The notes below the pieces were generated by a model, which saw only the letters and a list, made by a program, of their open reading frames with translations, did not search any database and was not told where the DNA came from. A DNA stretch of 64,000 bases from Paraspadella gotoi (Eukaryota > Chaetognatha): contig CM119269.1 in NCBI GenBank assembly GCA_051294375.1, forward strand, positions 21,843,167-21,907,166, read 5' to 3'. Shown here one piece after another: positions 1 through 8,879 of this stretch. A program made the translations under genes and the position numbers. Positions within the stretch are counted from its first letter, which is position 1, and the number at the start of each line of letters is the position of its first letter.

Positions 1-304
1 TGCTTGTATCACCACATCAGTTTGCTTTCCCTACTAACTCATTCCGTCTACTTATCTCTCGCCCCTTTGCCTTGCCAGAACCCTTCCCTGTTTGTTTCTC
101 CCTTCCCTCCTTGCTTGCCCTACCCCTCCTGCTTGCTTCCCCCTTCGTACTCCACACCCCTGCTTGTCCCACTCCGTACTCCCGGAGCCTCGAAGCCTGA
201 AGCCTCGAAGACCGATGACCTGAATCTGAGTCACATCTTTTATTCACGCATAATCCTACGCGGGGACAAAAAAGGAAGTAAAACCGCCATTTTCTGTGTG
301 GCGG

Positions 305-307
<3 letters not shown>
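1..307. other. Unassigned C/T-rich sequence
   Basis: Strongly pyrimidine-biased on the plus strand up to about 180, then mixed sequence. It can be read through in one frame, but the translation is Pro/Ser/Leu-rich low complexity with no recognisable domain. I see no gene, RNA or mobile element here. Confidence 0.5.

Positions 308-359
<52 letters not shown>
308..359. repeat. (GA)n microsatellite
   Basis: Uninterrupted GA dinucleotide run of about 26 units. A long CT run follows about 100 bases downstream, so the two tracts are inverted relative to each other and could pair within a single strand. Confidence 0.97.
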
Positions 360-363
<4 letters not shown>

Positions 364-459
364 AGAGGAAGGGAGAACAATGGACAGGGAGTAAGAGATG
401 GGGGGGGGGCGCGACGGGCGTGTTCGGTATCGGCGGTGGATGGAATATTGAAAGATATT

Positions 460-542
<83 letters not shown>

Positions 543-544
543 CT
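460..544. repeat. (CT)n microsatellite
   Basis: CT run of about 40 units with two single-base interruptions. It faces the GA run at 308-359. The short G-rich sequence between them has no recognisable feature. Confidence 0.97.
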
Positions 545-618
545 TTGTGTCCGCGCTGAGAATATTATCTACGTGAGGCTTCGACGATTAAAAAAAAAAA
601 TTCTCGAACAAAGACCTA

Positions 619-643
619 NNNNNNNNNNNNNNNNNNNNNNNNN
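619..643. other. Assembly gap, 25 N
   Basis: Exactly 25 N. It sits at the outer edge of the large inverted duplication, whose left arm begins directly after it. Confidence 0.98.
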
Positions 644-659
644 TTTCTAAATGTTATTC

Positions 660-1056
660 AATAAAGTTAAGTAACTATATTACATATTTTTATTTCATGT
701 GATTAATATCTAACCTATAAGATTGCACACAATGTTTAATATATTATCTCATCTTTAAACCCTATTTAAAAATTATTTAACAAGTTTAAAGTTCAGTTGA
801 ATTTGATTTTTTTAAATTGTTTATTTTTTTCACGTTAGGTTATTACATTAACCTACATCGTACGGATTATTTTGTTATTGATGTCAAAGTATATCCTTAT
901 TTATTTATTTATTTATTTGACGCATCAAAGTTTGGCTTGCAGTTTCTTTTGGCCTTGAATGGCTTACGAGGGATTTTTTCTTGTCCTGCGGTGACGAATA
1001 CGACAAAAGTCGACGCAAGGTCGATTCAGAGTGTTAAAGGCGAGGAATAGGAAGGC
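660..1056. other. AT-rich spacer, no gene
   Basis: AT-rich DNA with a short TTAT tandem block at about 895-920. The open frame across part of it shows no family resemblance, and its reverse-complement partner at 25812-26227 breaks it with indels. I see no coding signal. Confidence 0.5.
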
Positions 1057-1219
1057 ATGAGAGAGAGAGAGAGAGATGAGAGATGAGGAGAGGAGAGAGA
1101 GAGAAGAGAGAGAAGAGAGAGTAGAGAGAGAGTGAAAGAAAGAGAGAGAGAGAGAAAGAGAAGGAGAGAGAGACGAGAGAGAAGAAAAAAGAAAGAGAGA
1201 GTAGAGAGAGAGAGACGGA

Positions 1220-1250
<31 letters not shown>

Positions 1251-1292
1251 TGAGAGTGAGCATGGTCGAGAGAGAGAGAGAGTTGAAAGAGA
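1057..1292. repeat. Compound GA-rich microsatellite
   Basis: Imperfect GA tract with GAGAGAT, GAGGAG and GAAAGA variants. In the inverted copy the corresponding place is interrupted by a 25-N gap and a 5.8 kb block that includes a Ty3/gypsy relic. Confidence 0.95.
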
Positions 1293-1936
1293 TAGAGTGA
1301 AGTTAAAGACAGAAGCAAATTATTAGAATTAAAGAGATTTACAAAAAGCCAGGAGCGAAATAGTAAATAGGAGCATAAATTTGAGCTCGAAGGAAAAATA
1401 CAAGATGTGCGAAATTTGTAAAAAGGAGAAAAAAAGGAATAATAGAGAGCCTAAGAAAAAAGTAAGGATGGAGCGCGGAAATACTTGCGGGATCGATTAT
1501 TAAAATAATAATGCGAGCAGAAAGAGAAAAAATAGTCGAGCGGAAAAAACGAAAGGTAAGCGATCAGAGAAAAATAAGATTTTTAGGAATGAGAGAAAAG
1601 TGAAAAGTAGTAATTTGAAAGGAGATTTAGCTTGCGGACCATCCAAGGCCAATTTTTCGCGCCGTTCTTTGGGTTGAGCTGGATTCATGGGGTTTCCACC
1701 TCCTGGGGGTTTTATATTTTGTGTTTCTCAAACGCTACTCGACTCTCTCTCTATCATTCTCTCTCTCTCATCGTTCGAGTTTTAAATTTTAATGATATTT
1801 TTCAATTAATTTTTATTTTTATGTTTCTTCTTCATTATTTTTATTTCCTATCTTCTTTCTCTTCTCTTCTTATTTCTTTCTTCCATCTCCCACGATTGCT
1901 CTTTCCTATCTCACCTGCCTAAAATTTCTACTTCCA

Positions 1937-2760
1937 TTGATCTTATTTCCTATTTTCTTCTATCACCTACCTCATTTTCTATTTCCATCTCATCTCTTAT
2001 GTTTCCTATCCCTTCCTCAATTTCCTTATTTTCCTTTCCTCAATTTCCTCCTTCTCCTCAATTTCCTATTCCTTTCCTCCATTTCCTCCTTTCCTCCTTC
2101 TCAATTTTCCTATTTCCTTTCCTCCCATTTTCCTTCTTTCTCCCATCAATTTCCTTTCTCCATTTCCTCCTTCCTCCTCAATTCCATATTTCCTTTCCTC
2201 CATTCCTGTCTTTCTCCCCTCAATTTCCTTTCCTCCATTTCCTCCTTCCTCCTTCCAATTTGCCTATTTCCATTTCCATCCATTTCCTCCTTCCTCCTTT
2301 TTCAATTTCCTATTCCTTCTCCTCATTCCTTCTTCTCCCTCAATTTCTTTCCTCCATTTCCCCTTCCTCCTCAATTTCCTATTTCCTTTCTCCAATTTCC
2401 TTCTTCTCCCATCAATTCCTTTCCTCCATTTCCTTCCTTCCTCCTCAATTTCCTATTTCCTTTCCTCCATTTCCTTCTTCTTCCCCTCAATTTCCTTTCC
2501 TCCATTTCCTTCCTTCCTCCTTCAATTTCCTATTTCTTTCCTGCCATTTCCGTTCTTCTCCCATCAATTTCCTTTCCTCATTTCCTCCTTCCTCCTCAAT
2601 TTTCCTATTTCCTTTCCTCCATTTCCTTCTTTGTCTCCCCTCAATTTCCTTTCCTCCATTTCCTCCTACCTCATTTCTCAATTTCCTATTTCCTTTCCTC
2701 CATTTCCTCTCAATTTCTTTCATTCATTCTCTTTCCTCTTTTCAGTTCCTTTCTTTTCTC
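1937..2760. repeat. Pyrimidine-rich minisatellite, period about 75 bp
   Basis: Almost pure C/T on the plus strand apart from recurring CAATTT and CCATTT blocks. The motif CCTATTTCC recurs near 2109, 2185, 2263, 2309, 2378, 2452, 2529, 2604 and 2685, a spacing of mostly 69-81 bp, giving about nine or ten degenerate units. Long Phe/Pro/Ser-rich frames across it are a by-product of the composition, not genes. The matching part of the inverted arm (18850-19260) collapses into a 210-N gap, as expected for a repeat that is hard to assemble. Confidence 0.88.
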
Positions 2761-2787
2761 CACTTTCCTATTCTCCAACATGAAAAC

Positions 2788-2788
<1 letters not shown>

Positions 2789-2822
<34 letters not shown>

Positions 2823-2840
2823 TTCTCTCTCTCTCTCACA
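2789..2840. repeat. (CT)n microsatellite
   Basis: CT run of about 25 units with one G interruption, at the end of the pyrimidine minisatellite. It is followed by C/A-rich sequence with many CACAAC and CCACC words up to about 3080. Confidence 0.95.
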
Positions 2841-4300
2841 GCCTCATCTCCCTTTATTCCGAGCCACCTCGAGTCTACCATTTCGAACCGAGACACACAA
2901 AAACCCAGTCACACCACCGCAAGCAATCGCACAACCACCAACAACACCACTATCCAAAGGAGTCTCTTAACCACCCTTTTCCACCCACAACCAATCGCAT
3001 AATAAACCCACCGACAACCTCAATCGACCCCCACGAATGTCTAAAACTACCCACCGGACCACTCCGTCTCAAACTCGGATCTTAATATGTCCCCTAGTCA
3101 AACTTGCAGTGCCCGTATATGTGTACAGAGGAAAAACAGAAAAATTAGTAGGAATCGACAGACTCCAATTCGACTTGGCAGTGGCCTCACTTTATATAAG
3201 AGAGAAATTTATCTAAAGAAGAGTGGGTGAGTAACATGACCCCCGAGAGCAGAGAAAGAGAGACGAGACGAGAGAGAGAGACGAGAGAGAGGAAGGAAGA
3301 GAGAGAGAGAGAGAGGGGAAAGAGTCGCCGAGAACACGATGATATTTGCAGTCGATGTGTGGATTCACCGATCTAAAACAGTTTCACATTTCGGGAGAAA
3401 AATGTTGTCAGGCAGGAACGTTTTACTTAATTGCACATAATTTTTTTAAAAATTTGGATTTTTTAAAATTAAAAAATGTGTATATTAAGATGTCATTAAT
3501 AATATATTACTTATAATTAAGTATTTAATTGCTTTTAGACCAGGTTACAGGATGTATAAAGGCCAGTTATTACTTTCACAAAAAAAATAATCTTAAAAAT
3601 GGTGAACCCTTACCAAAGTATTTTTGACTTTCACTTCTCTTCGCATTGGGTTTTTTACCCGAATTTCTCTACACCCTCCTGAATACGCCACATGGGACAT
3701 CCCTCAATGCACACCGCACACCCCCTCACACTGCAGTTACACAGTCTTCTTGAAGCCATAAAATAATCTGGCCTTTCCGATAAAGTAGTATACTCTGTTA
3801 TTTTACTTCTCCCCTTTTTTTAAGTCTCCCTCCAGGGCTCTAACCTCTTTTCCGCTCTCATTAACCAGGTTCTTATAAACAGTGAACTTCCCCTTTTCCC
3901 TTCGGGCACGAATATAGCCTTTCCTTCTTCCCACTTTCCCCGAAGTGAGAAGTTTTTCCTGTCTTTTCTGGGCGCGAATTTTCTGCGATTTTCATATCTG
4001 GCCACAGATGGCACTCCCGCTGAAATTGCCCGATTAGATAGTCATCCGCTGCAAAAAAAAAAAAGTAATATATATTAAACGTTTTTAAAAATCGTCTATA
4101 CCTGATTGATTTAAATAATTTGCCTAAAACTATGACGTGAATGGTTTAATATTTTAATAATATATTTTTATTCACGTTTTTTGCCAGATAAAATCAAGAA
4201 TAAGGTCTTTCTTTTTGCGGGATGATGTATAGTGAGTCAACATCAACCCGCTGGCAACTTAGTTTTTTTTCCGACATCATTACCGTAATGAACGATGTCG
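2841..4300. other. Unassigned sequence within inverted arm
   Basis: Contains a C/A-rich stretch (2860-3080), a short GA-rich stretch (3245-3320) and AT-rich DNA (3420-3560, 4050-4200). 3540-3720 and 17900-18070 are the two orientations of the same sequence. I find no coding family, RNA gene or terminal repeats. Confidence 0.45.
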
Positions 4301-4358
4301 CGGGCCACAGCCCTTTTCTTATTGGTTGCGGTGGGCAAAAGACATTTCTAGAATAGGA

Positions 4359-4443
4359 CTGGTACCCCCTCTTCTTAGAAGTGGACGCCCGTCACCCCCC
4401 TCTTCTCAGAAGGGACCTGTCAACCCCCTCTTCTCTTCTCGGA
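4359..4443. repeat. Short tandem repeat, about 28-bp unit
   Basis: Three imperfect units built on CCCCCTCTTCT followed by a GG-AC-GTC segment. The inverse copy at 17224-17310 is cleaner and reads as units of GGGGGTGACCAGTCCCTTCT with a period of about 25-28 bp. Confidence 0.8.
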
Positions 4444-4764
4444 ACACTTGATAAATCCATGCAGAATGAAAGTCCGGAATCCAAAGTTATTTTTAAGAAC
4501 AACAAAAACTTTTAAACAAAATCGATGACGCGTTGGACAATTGGACATAGTTTATAATCGATCTGTTTACTTTATTGATTCAGAAATAGAGATCCCTTTT
4601 ATACGAAGAAACGACACAAATGTGCGGCGCGAACACCGAGGCCGCCCCGTCGGCATGGAGAGAAAATGCTCCCTCTTACGCCCAACGGCGAATCGAATAT
4701 TGCAGTACGATCGGGTCGATGATACGCATTTCGTTACAGAACCTTTCCATCGTGATGTGGTGTG

Positions 4765-5003
4765 TGTTCCACAGATATCACCAGGTACCCGTCGTCACAG
4801 ATATCTGTGTTGTGTTGTGTGTTGCCACAGATATCGAGTGCTGTGACAACTGTGTTGTGTGTTGACGTCTTCGAGTGTCGAGTCGTCACAGATATCGTGT
4901 TGTGTTGTGTGTTGCCACAATGTATCCAGGTGTAATTCGCCGATGTCGTCCACAGATATCTGGTGTTGTGTTGTGCTGTTAGCCACAGATATCCAGGGGT
5001 GTT
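4765..5003. repeat. Minisatellite of CACAGATATC and GTTGTGTTG blocks
   Basis: Six copies of CACAGATATC, several followed by TGTTGTGTTGTGTGTTG, with variable spacers such as TCCAGGTG. Spacing is irregular (about 25-100 bp), so this is a degenerate, possibly higher-order array. Apparent short reading frames on both strands (Cys/Val-rich or Asn/Thr/His-rich) simply mirror the repeat. The matching part of the inverted arm is replaced by a 321-N gap (16690-17010). Confidence 0.85.
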
Positions 5004-5419
5004 GCCTGTGTTTCCACGTTTCATCGCTTATCGTCAACTTTATTCGCTTCAATTAATTCGCCGAATGATCTCCCCCTTTAGTTCCAATTATTATATTTAT
5101 AGTTAATAACGCCCATCATTTTTTTCCGGCGCTTTCGTCTCTCTTCTTTCTTTTTTTTCACCACGCGGCGCCATCTTCGGAGACGGCCGCCACATTCGGA
5201 TTTGTTTGGCCGTCCCGGCGCCCTTCCTGGCCTTACTAGCAACCGAATTCGTTTATCCCATGGCAACGGCCAAACGGGCAGCAAGGCCCGCCCGTTGGCT
5301 CCATTTGCCCCCGACTTGCCCCTTCACTGCACAGATAGAAGGCTCGATTCTCGGGTTCTCCTTGCGCACGTCGATTGAAACCTTAGGCACGACCACCCTT
5401 TTGCACCCCGCATTGGAGA

Positions 5420-5745
5420 GACATTCCTGACCTCCTTTTGCACCCGCTTGCCACGTTCCATCCCCTCCCGATCCCCTTTCGGCCCCTCGAAACCCCTTTA
5501 GGACTCCCCCTATTCAACCCCCCAATCCTACCCCCTTCTATCCCCTTCAAAGACCCCGTTCCCCCCTCCAGACCCCCCTTCTATCCTTTCCAGACCCTCT
5601 ACCGCCTTTCAGACCCCCCTTTACGCTATCTCCTACCCCCTTCGAACCCCCTCTAGACCCCCTTGCACCCCTGCCCCTCCTACCCACACTCTAGACCCCT
5701 TCCTCCCCCAGATTCCCCCCTCTATCAGCCCTAAGCGCCCCGTGC
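5420..5745. repeat. C-rich low-complexity tract
   Basis: Runs of CCCCTT, GACCCCC and TTCTATCC words recur irregularly, giving a Pro-rich translation with no conserved domain. The inverted arm lacks most of this tract: its sequence jumps from the equivalent of about 5330 to that of about 5800 at 16379-16390. Confidence 0.8.
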
Positions 5746-5794
5746 CAATATACCTTACACTCTTCCCATATTTTTTCTGTGGCGCCATCTCTTG

Positions 5795-6075
5795 GAAATC
5801 TAGTTTTTTTCTCTCTTTCTTACTTCTCTCTTCTTTCTTTCTTTCTTTTCTTTCTTCTTTCCTTTCTTTCTTTTTTCTTTTTTTCTTCCTCTTCAGCAGT
5901 AAATCTTTTTTTCTTTCTTTCTTTTCTCTTTTTTTTTCTTTCTTTCTTTCTTTGCTTTTTCCTACATTCTTTTTATCTTTCTTTCTCTTCCGTCTATCTT
6001 TCTTCCTTTCTTTGCTTATTTTCAATCTTCTTTTCTATCTTTCTTTCCCTTCTTTCTCTTTTCCTGTAGTTTCCC
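5795..6075. repeat. (TTTC)n-like pyrimidine tract
   Basis: Interrupted TTTC/TTTCTT tandem tract. The reverse-strand equivalents at 10450-10580 and 16240-16367 are shorter GAAA-rich tracts. Confidence 0.9.
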
Positions 6076-6342
6076 GCCCTTTTTTTCCTTAGTTTTTCCT
6101 TTTTTGATCTATTTCGCGATATTCAAAGATTCTTGGTGATATGAGAAAACCAGGAGTTTTGTTCCCTGATGCTTATCCGCGGGGTAAGGAACAGCAGCGG
6201 TAGAAGCTACGTAAGCAGCAGCAGCTGGAGCAGCCTCGACTTTAATTTACCTTCTATCTCAAAAGTTATTTTTGAATAGGAATCGCGAAAAATTATAAGC
6301 TTATTTAAAGATGATAAAATCCGATAGCTACTTTTTTATTAA

Positions 6343-6432
6343 TTAATATAAATAATAATAATAATAATTAATAATAATTAATAATAATAATATATAATAA
6401 TAATAATAATAGTTATAATAATAATAATAGTT
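6343..6432. repeat. (TAA)n/(TAATAA) microsatellite
   Basis: Imperfect AATAAT trinucleotide run. It is present in reverse complement at 10096-10185 and 15883-15972. Confidence 0.93.
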
Positions 6433-6433
6433 A

Positions 6434-6959
6434 GAATCTTTTCGATGTCTTAAGTGTAATTATTTGTAATTACGTAATACATGCCGGTATAAAATTTTAT
6501 TACTTATGGTATAGTTGTATTGTTTTTCGCCTCATTTAAAAAAAAATTGTTCAATTTTTTAGAATAACTGAGTTAACCATATATACTCTTAATTTTTTTT
6601 ATTTCTTAAATTTAAAAACCTTTTCAAGTTTACTTTTATTTTTAAAAATTTTATCTTTTTTTTTTTTTTAAACTTTTATCTTTTTTTCCCCCCAAATTAT
6701 CGATTTTTCTTTTCTTTTTCTTTCATTTTCATATCTCCTTCCGTTTTATCTTTCTTCTTCTTCTCCTTCCTTTTTATTTCTTCACATTTCTCCTTCCTAA
6801 TTCGAGATCTTCTTTCTTCCTTTCAATCTTATTTTTATTGGATCCGAGTATAAATAGATTTTTCCGTCTTTCTCTCTCATTTACCGACAAGGGATGTCCT
6901 TTTCTGTTTTTCTCTCTCCACCCCACTCTCTCTCCTTCTTCGTCTCTCTCTCTCCCCCC

Positions 6960-6990
<31 letters not shown>

Positions 6991-7685
6991 GTTGGGCCCT
7001 TTTTTTTCTCATCCATTTTCCATTAATCTCCTCCAACTCTCGACTTTCTCTTTTCCTCCAGATTTTTTCCTCCTTTTACATCGAGCTCACCGATTCGCCG
7101 ATTTACTCCCTCACACTCTCACACCCCTCACAACGGGTTTACCCCCCTGCCCTCTCAAACATTATTTCGCCCCTTTAACTGACTTTTTGCTGATTAATCC
7201 TTTAACCTTCTAATCATTACAATTCAAATTATGATTGACTCTTAATTTACCTCATTAATTTATTTACTATATAACTAATTAACTCCCCAATCATTACAAT
7301 CATTATTTTATCCCTTAACCGCCTTTTATGACCATTTCATAAGTTGACACTTTTTATTACCGTATACACTTCAATCATTAAACCATTAACTCACCCCTTA
7401 ATCGATCTGAAATCTCCTTTCAACCTCCTCACCTCTCCTCACCCCTTAACTCTTTTAATCCACAGATTCACTCACTCGATCCCCTTTCAGTTTCTCTGTG
7501 AATTGAAGTTCATCCAGTATTATCGCCTCACTCTTAAAACCATTTGATATGTCTAAAGTCGATTAATCACAATTAACTCTTATGTACAGTAGAATCCGTC
7601 CTAGAATTTCTGAGACGGCAAGCTCTATAACTCGAGTACACATTTGTAATTTTCAAGAGAGCTTTTGTCTTGATATCGAGTTACA
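6434..7685. other. Inverted-arm DNA without recognisable gene
   Basis: AT-rich sequence followed by a TTTTCT/CTCTCT-rich block (6650-7000), then unassigned DNA. The whole is repeated in reverse orientation at 8880-10050 and, up to about 7180, at 14470-15274. Short Leu/Pro/Ser frames at 6990-7213 have partners in the other copies but lack any domain. Confidence 0.5.
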
Positions 7686-7689
7686 ACTA

Positions 7690-7895
7690 TTGGCAACGGG
7701 AGGATAGCCTGTTGATACCGGGGCGCGGGTATCTCATCAACTGGCCGTAGGGGCTGCGGCCCTCAGTGACCGCCTCCTGTCACTGGATGTTTTATACCGG
7801 CACCGTCACATTTAAGCCAAAACCGGGATACCCAGGGATTGAACCCGGGACGCACGATGATGAGATGATTTAGTTGCTCACCATTGAGACGAGGC
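7690..7895 (-). mobile_element. tRNA-derived SINE (minus strand)
   Basis: On the minus strand there is a tRNA-like head. A D-arm/A-box-like stretch at about 7894-7873 has the order GTCTC, AATGGT, GAGCAAC. A B box (GGTTCAATC) lies at 7845-7837 and forms a T arm with CCGGG/CCTGG stems including one G-T pair. A GC-rich body of about 130 bases follows towards 7690. This is the arrangement of an RNA polymerase III-transcribed SINE; no intact tRNA gene is implied. It lies in the spacer of the inner foldback and has no partner copy in the arms. The 3' end and tail are not clear to me. Confidence 0.65.
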
Positions 7896-8254
7896 TGAGG
7901 ACGGACAGCAGTGAGGCAGCTTTAGTCTTGCTGCCACAACACATAAGTAACTTCGGCAGTTTGACCTCTTCGTATGTTGAAATCCGGCGCGCTAAGCACT
8001 CGGCACCGCCAAATGATTTTCTAAAAAAGTTTGTTCAAATTAATTATATAAAGCTTAGTTCGCTTTTATTTTTTGGGGGGAAACAAAAAATTCATTAATG
8101 TTTGAAATTTTGGGAAAAGTCAGAGGCAGTTGCCTCGTTGTTAAGCTGTGACGTCGAACGTTTTCACTTTGCTTGTGTTTTATTAAGTGTTTACAATTTT
8201 CCGAAAAAAAAATAATTAAAACGTTTTCAACCTATTACTATACAACTTTTCTTT
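7896..8254. other. Unassigned foldback-spacer DNA
   Basis: Unique sequence within the spacer of the inner inverted repeat. A 74-codon open frame (7874-8098) overlaps the SINE head and has no recognisable domain. Confidence 0.45.
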
Positions 8255-8258
8255 TGTG

Positions 8259-8302
8259 ACTCACGATGAGGTCAATTCGTATACGGGCGAAACATCAGAC
8301 AC
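8259..8302 (+). ncRNA. Possible hammerhead/PLE-type GAAAC motif
   Basis: CGATGAGG at about 8264-8271 is followed about 14 bases later by GGGCGAAACATC. Hammerhead ribozymes, including those carried by Penelope-like and other retroelements, use a CUGAUGA core and a GAAAC strand bracketing a short stem. Here the first core block lacks one expected base and I cannot show the complete three-stem fold. I treat it as a degenerate trace only. Confidence 0.2.
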
Positions 8303-8722
8303 TTGCCGCTTGCCATTGAGAATAAGCGACAATCGCTCACAGACTATTTCGTGATATGTTTTAAAATCTCTTTTCCTTTAACAAAAGTAAGAAACCCCAC
8401 TATCTATTTTTCATTTCTAAACTATTACCGCAATCGGTATTAGTTTGTTATGATTCCTTTTAACTCAAATTTCCGCAATTGTGGCGGGATACAACTTCTC
8501 TGCAACCTTCTCTGGACGGATCATAGCTAATATCTTTTTTTTTAGTAAATTTCATTATATTAATATTTTTTACAATCAAAAACCAAAAAAGTAGGCTAAT
8601 GATTGAGAGAATAAAAGAATGAAATTGTTTTGAAAAAAGAATAATTTAGTTTTTGGTTGGCATTAAAAAAGAATAGGGAAAACTAAAATTTTTATTAAGG
8701 TTTTTTGAAGATCTTTTTTTGA
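8303..8722. other. Unassigned AT-rich DNA
   Basis: AT-rich, with many poly-A and poly-T stretches and stop codons in every frame. I see no gene or repeat. Confidence 0.5.
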
Positions 8723-8724
8723 TT

Positions 8725-8803
8725 CCGAGTGGCCGCATGGGTTAAAAACTAAGCTTCGACGCGGTATGGAATGTAGGGATTCGAATCCCACTCAAGGTAA
8801 AAC
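8725..8803 (+). mobile_element. tRNA-like sequence, probable SINE head
   Basis: TGGCCGCATGGGTTAA resembles the D-arm/A box of class II tRNAs such as Leu or Ser, and GGGATTCGAATCCC about 40 bases later resembles a B box with one mismatch (A for the first G). The acceptor strands TTCCGAG and CTCAAGG pair only partly, so this is not a functional tRNA gene. A diverged tRNA-derived SINE or tRNA pseudogene is more likely. Confidence 0.5.
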
Positions 8804-8879
8804 TTTTACATAAAACAGCTATGTCCCAAAAGTGGTCGAGAGCAATGGCTTACCGAAGGGGAGTAGCCATATGAGTACT

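Larger units (their letters stand above)
643..7685 (+). repeat. Left arm of large inverted duplication
   Basis: Reading this arm forward and 14470-26227 in reverse complement gives the same order of sequence. 643-1055 matches 26227-25812, 1290-3400 matches 19945-18240, 3400-5330 matches 18240-16390, 5790-6500 matches 16330-15842, and 6480-7180 matches 15274-14470. Examples are the TTATT tetranucleotide block near 900 with its reverse near 25970, and the segment at 1629-1720 with its reverse at 19535-19625. Most differences are one- or two-base indels. The right arm carries 5.8 kb extra (19971-25811) at the position of the GA tract near 1057-1290. I infer that the arms are noisy copies of one locus, although a real inverted repeat is possible. 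Confidence 0.9.

Noticed and set aside
1937-3085. Long Phe/Ser/Pro-rich open frame of 382 codons
   Set aside because: It is the translation of a pyrimidine minisatellite and a CT tract; an alternative frame of 324 codons overlaps it, and the inverted copy breaks both. No domain.
4734-5052. Asn/Thr/His-rich and Cys/Val-rich frames on both strands
   Set aside because: Mirror the CACAGATATC/GTTGTGTTG minisatellite.
7570-7640. pogo/Tigger-type terminus (CAGTAGAATCC)
   Set aside because: Start resembles a pogo-like terminal repeat, but no matching second terminus or transposase is visible.
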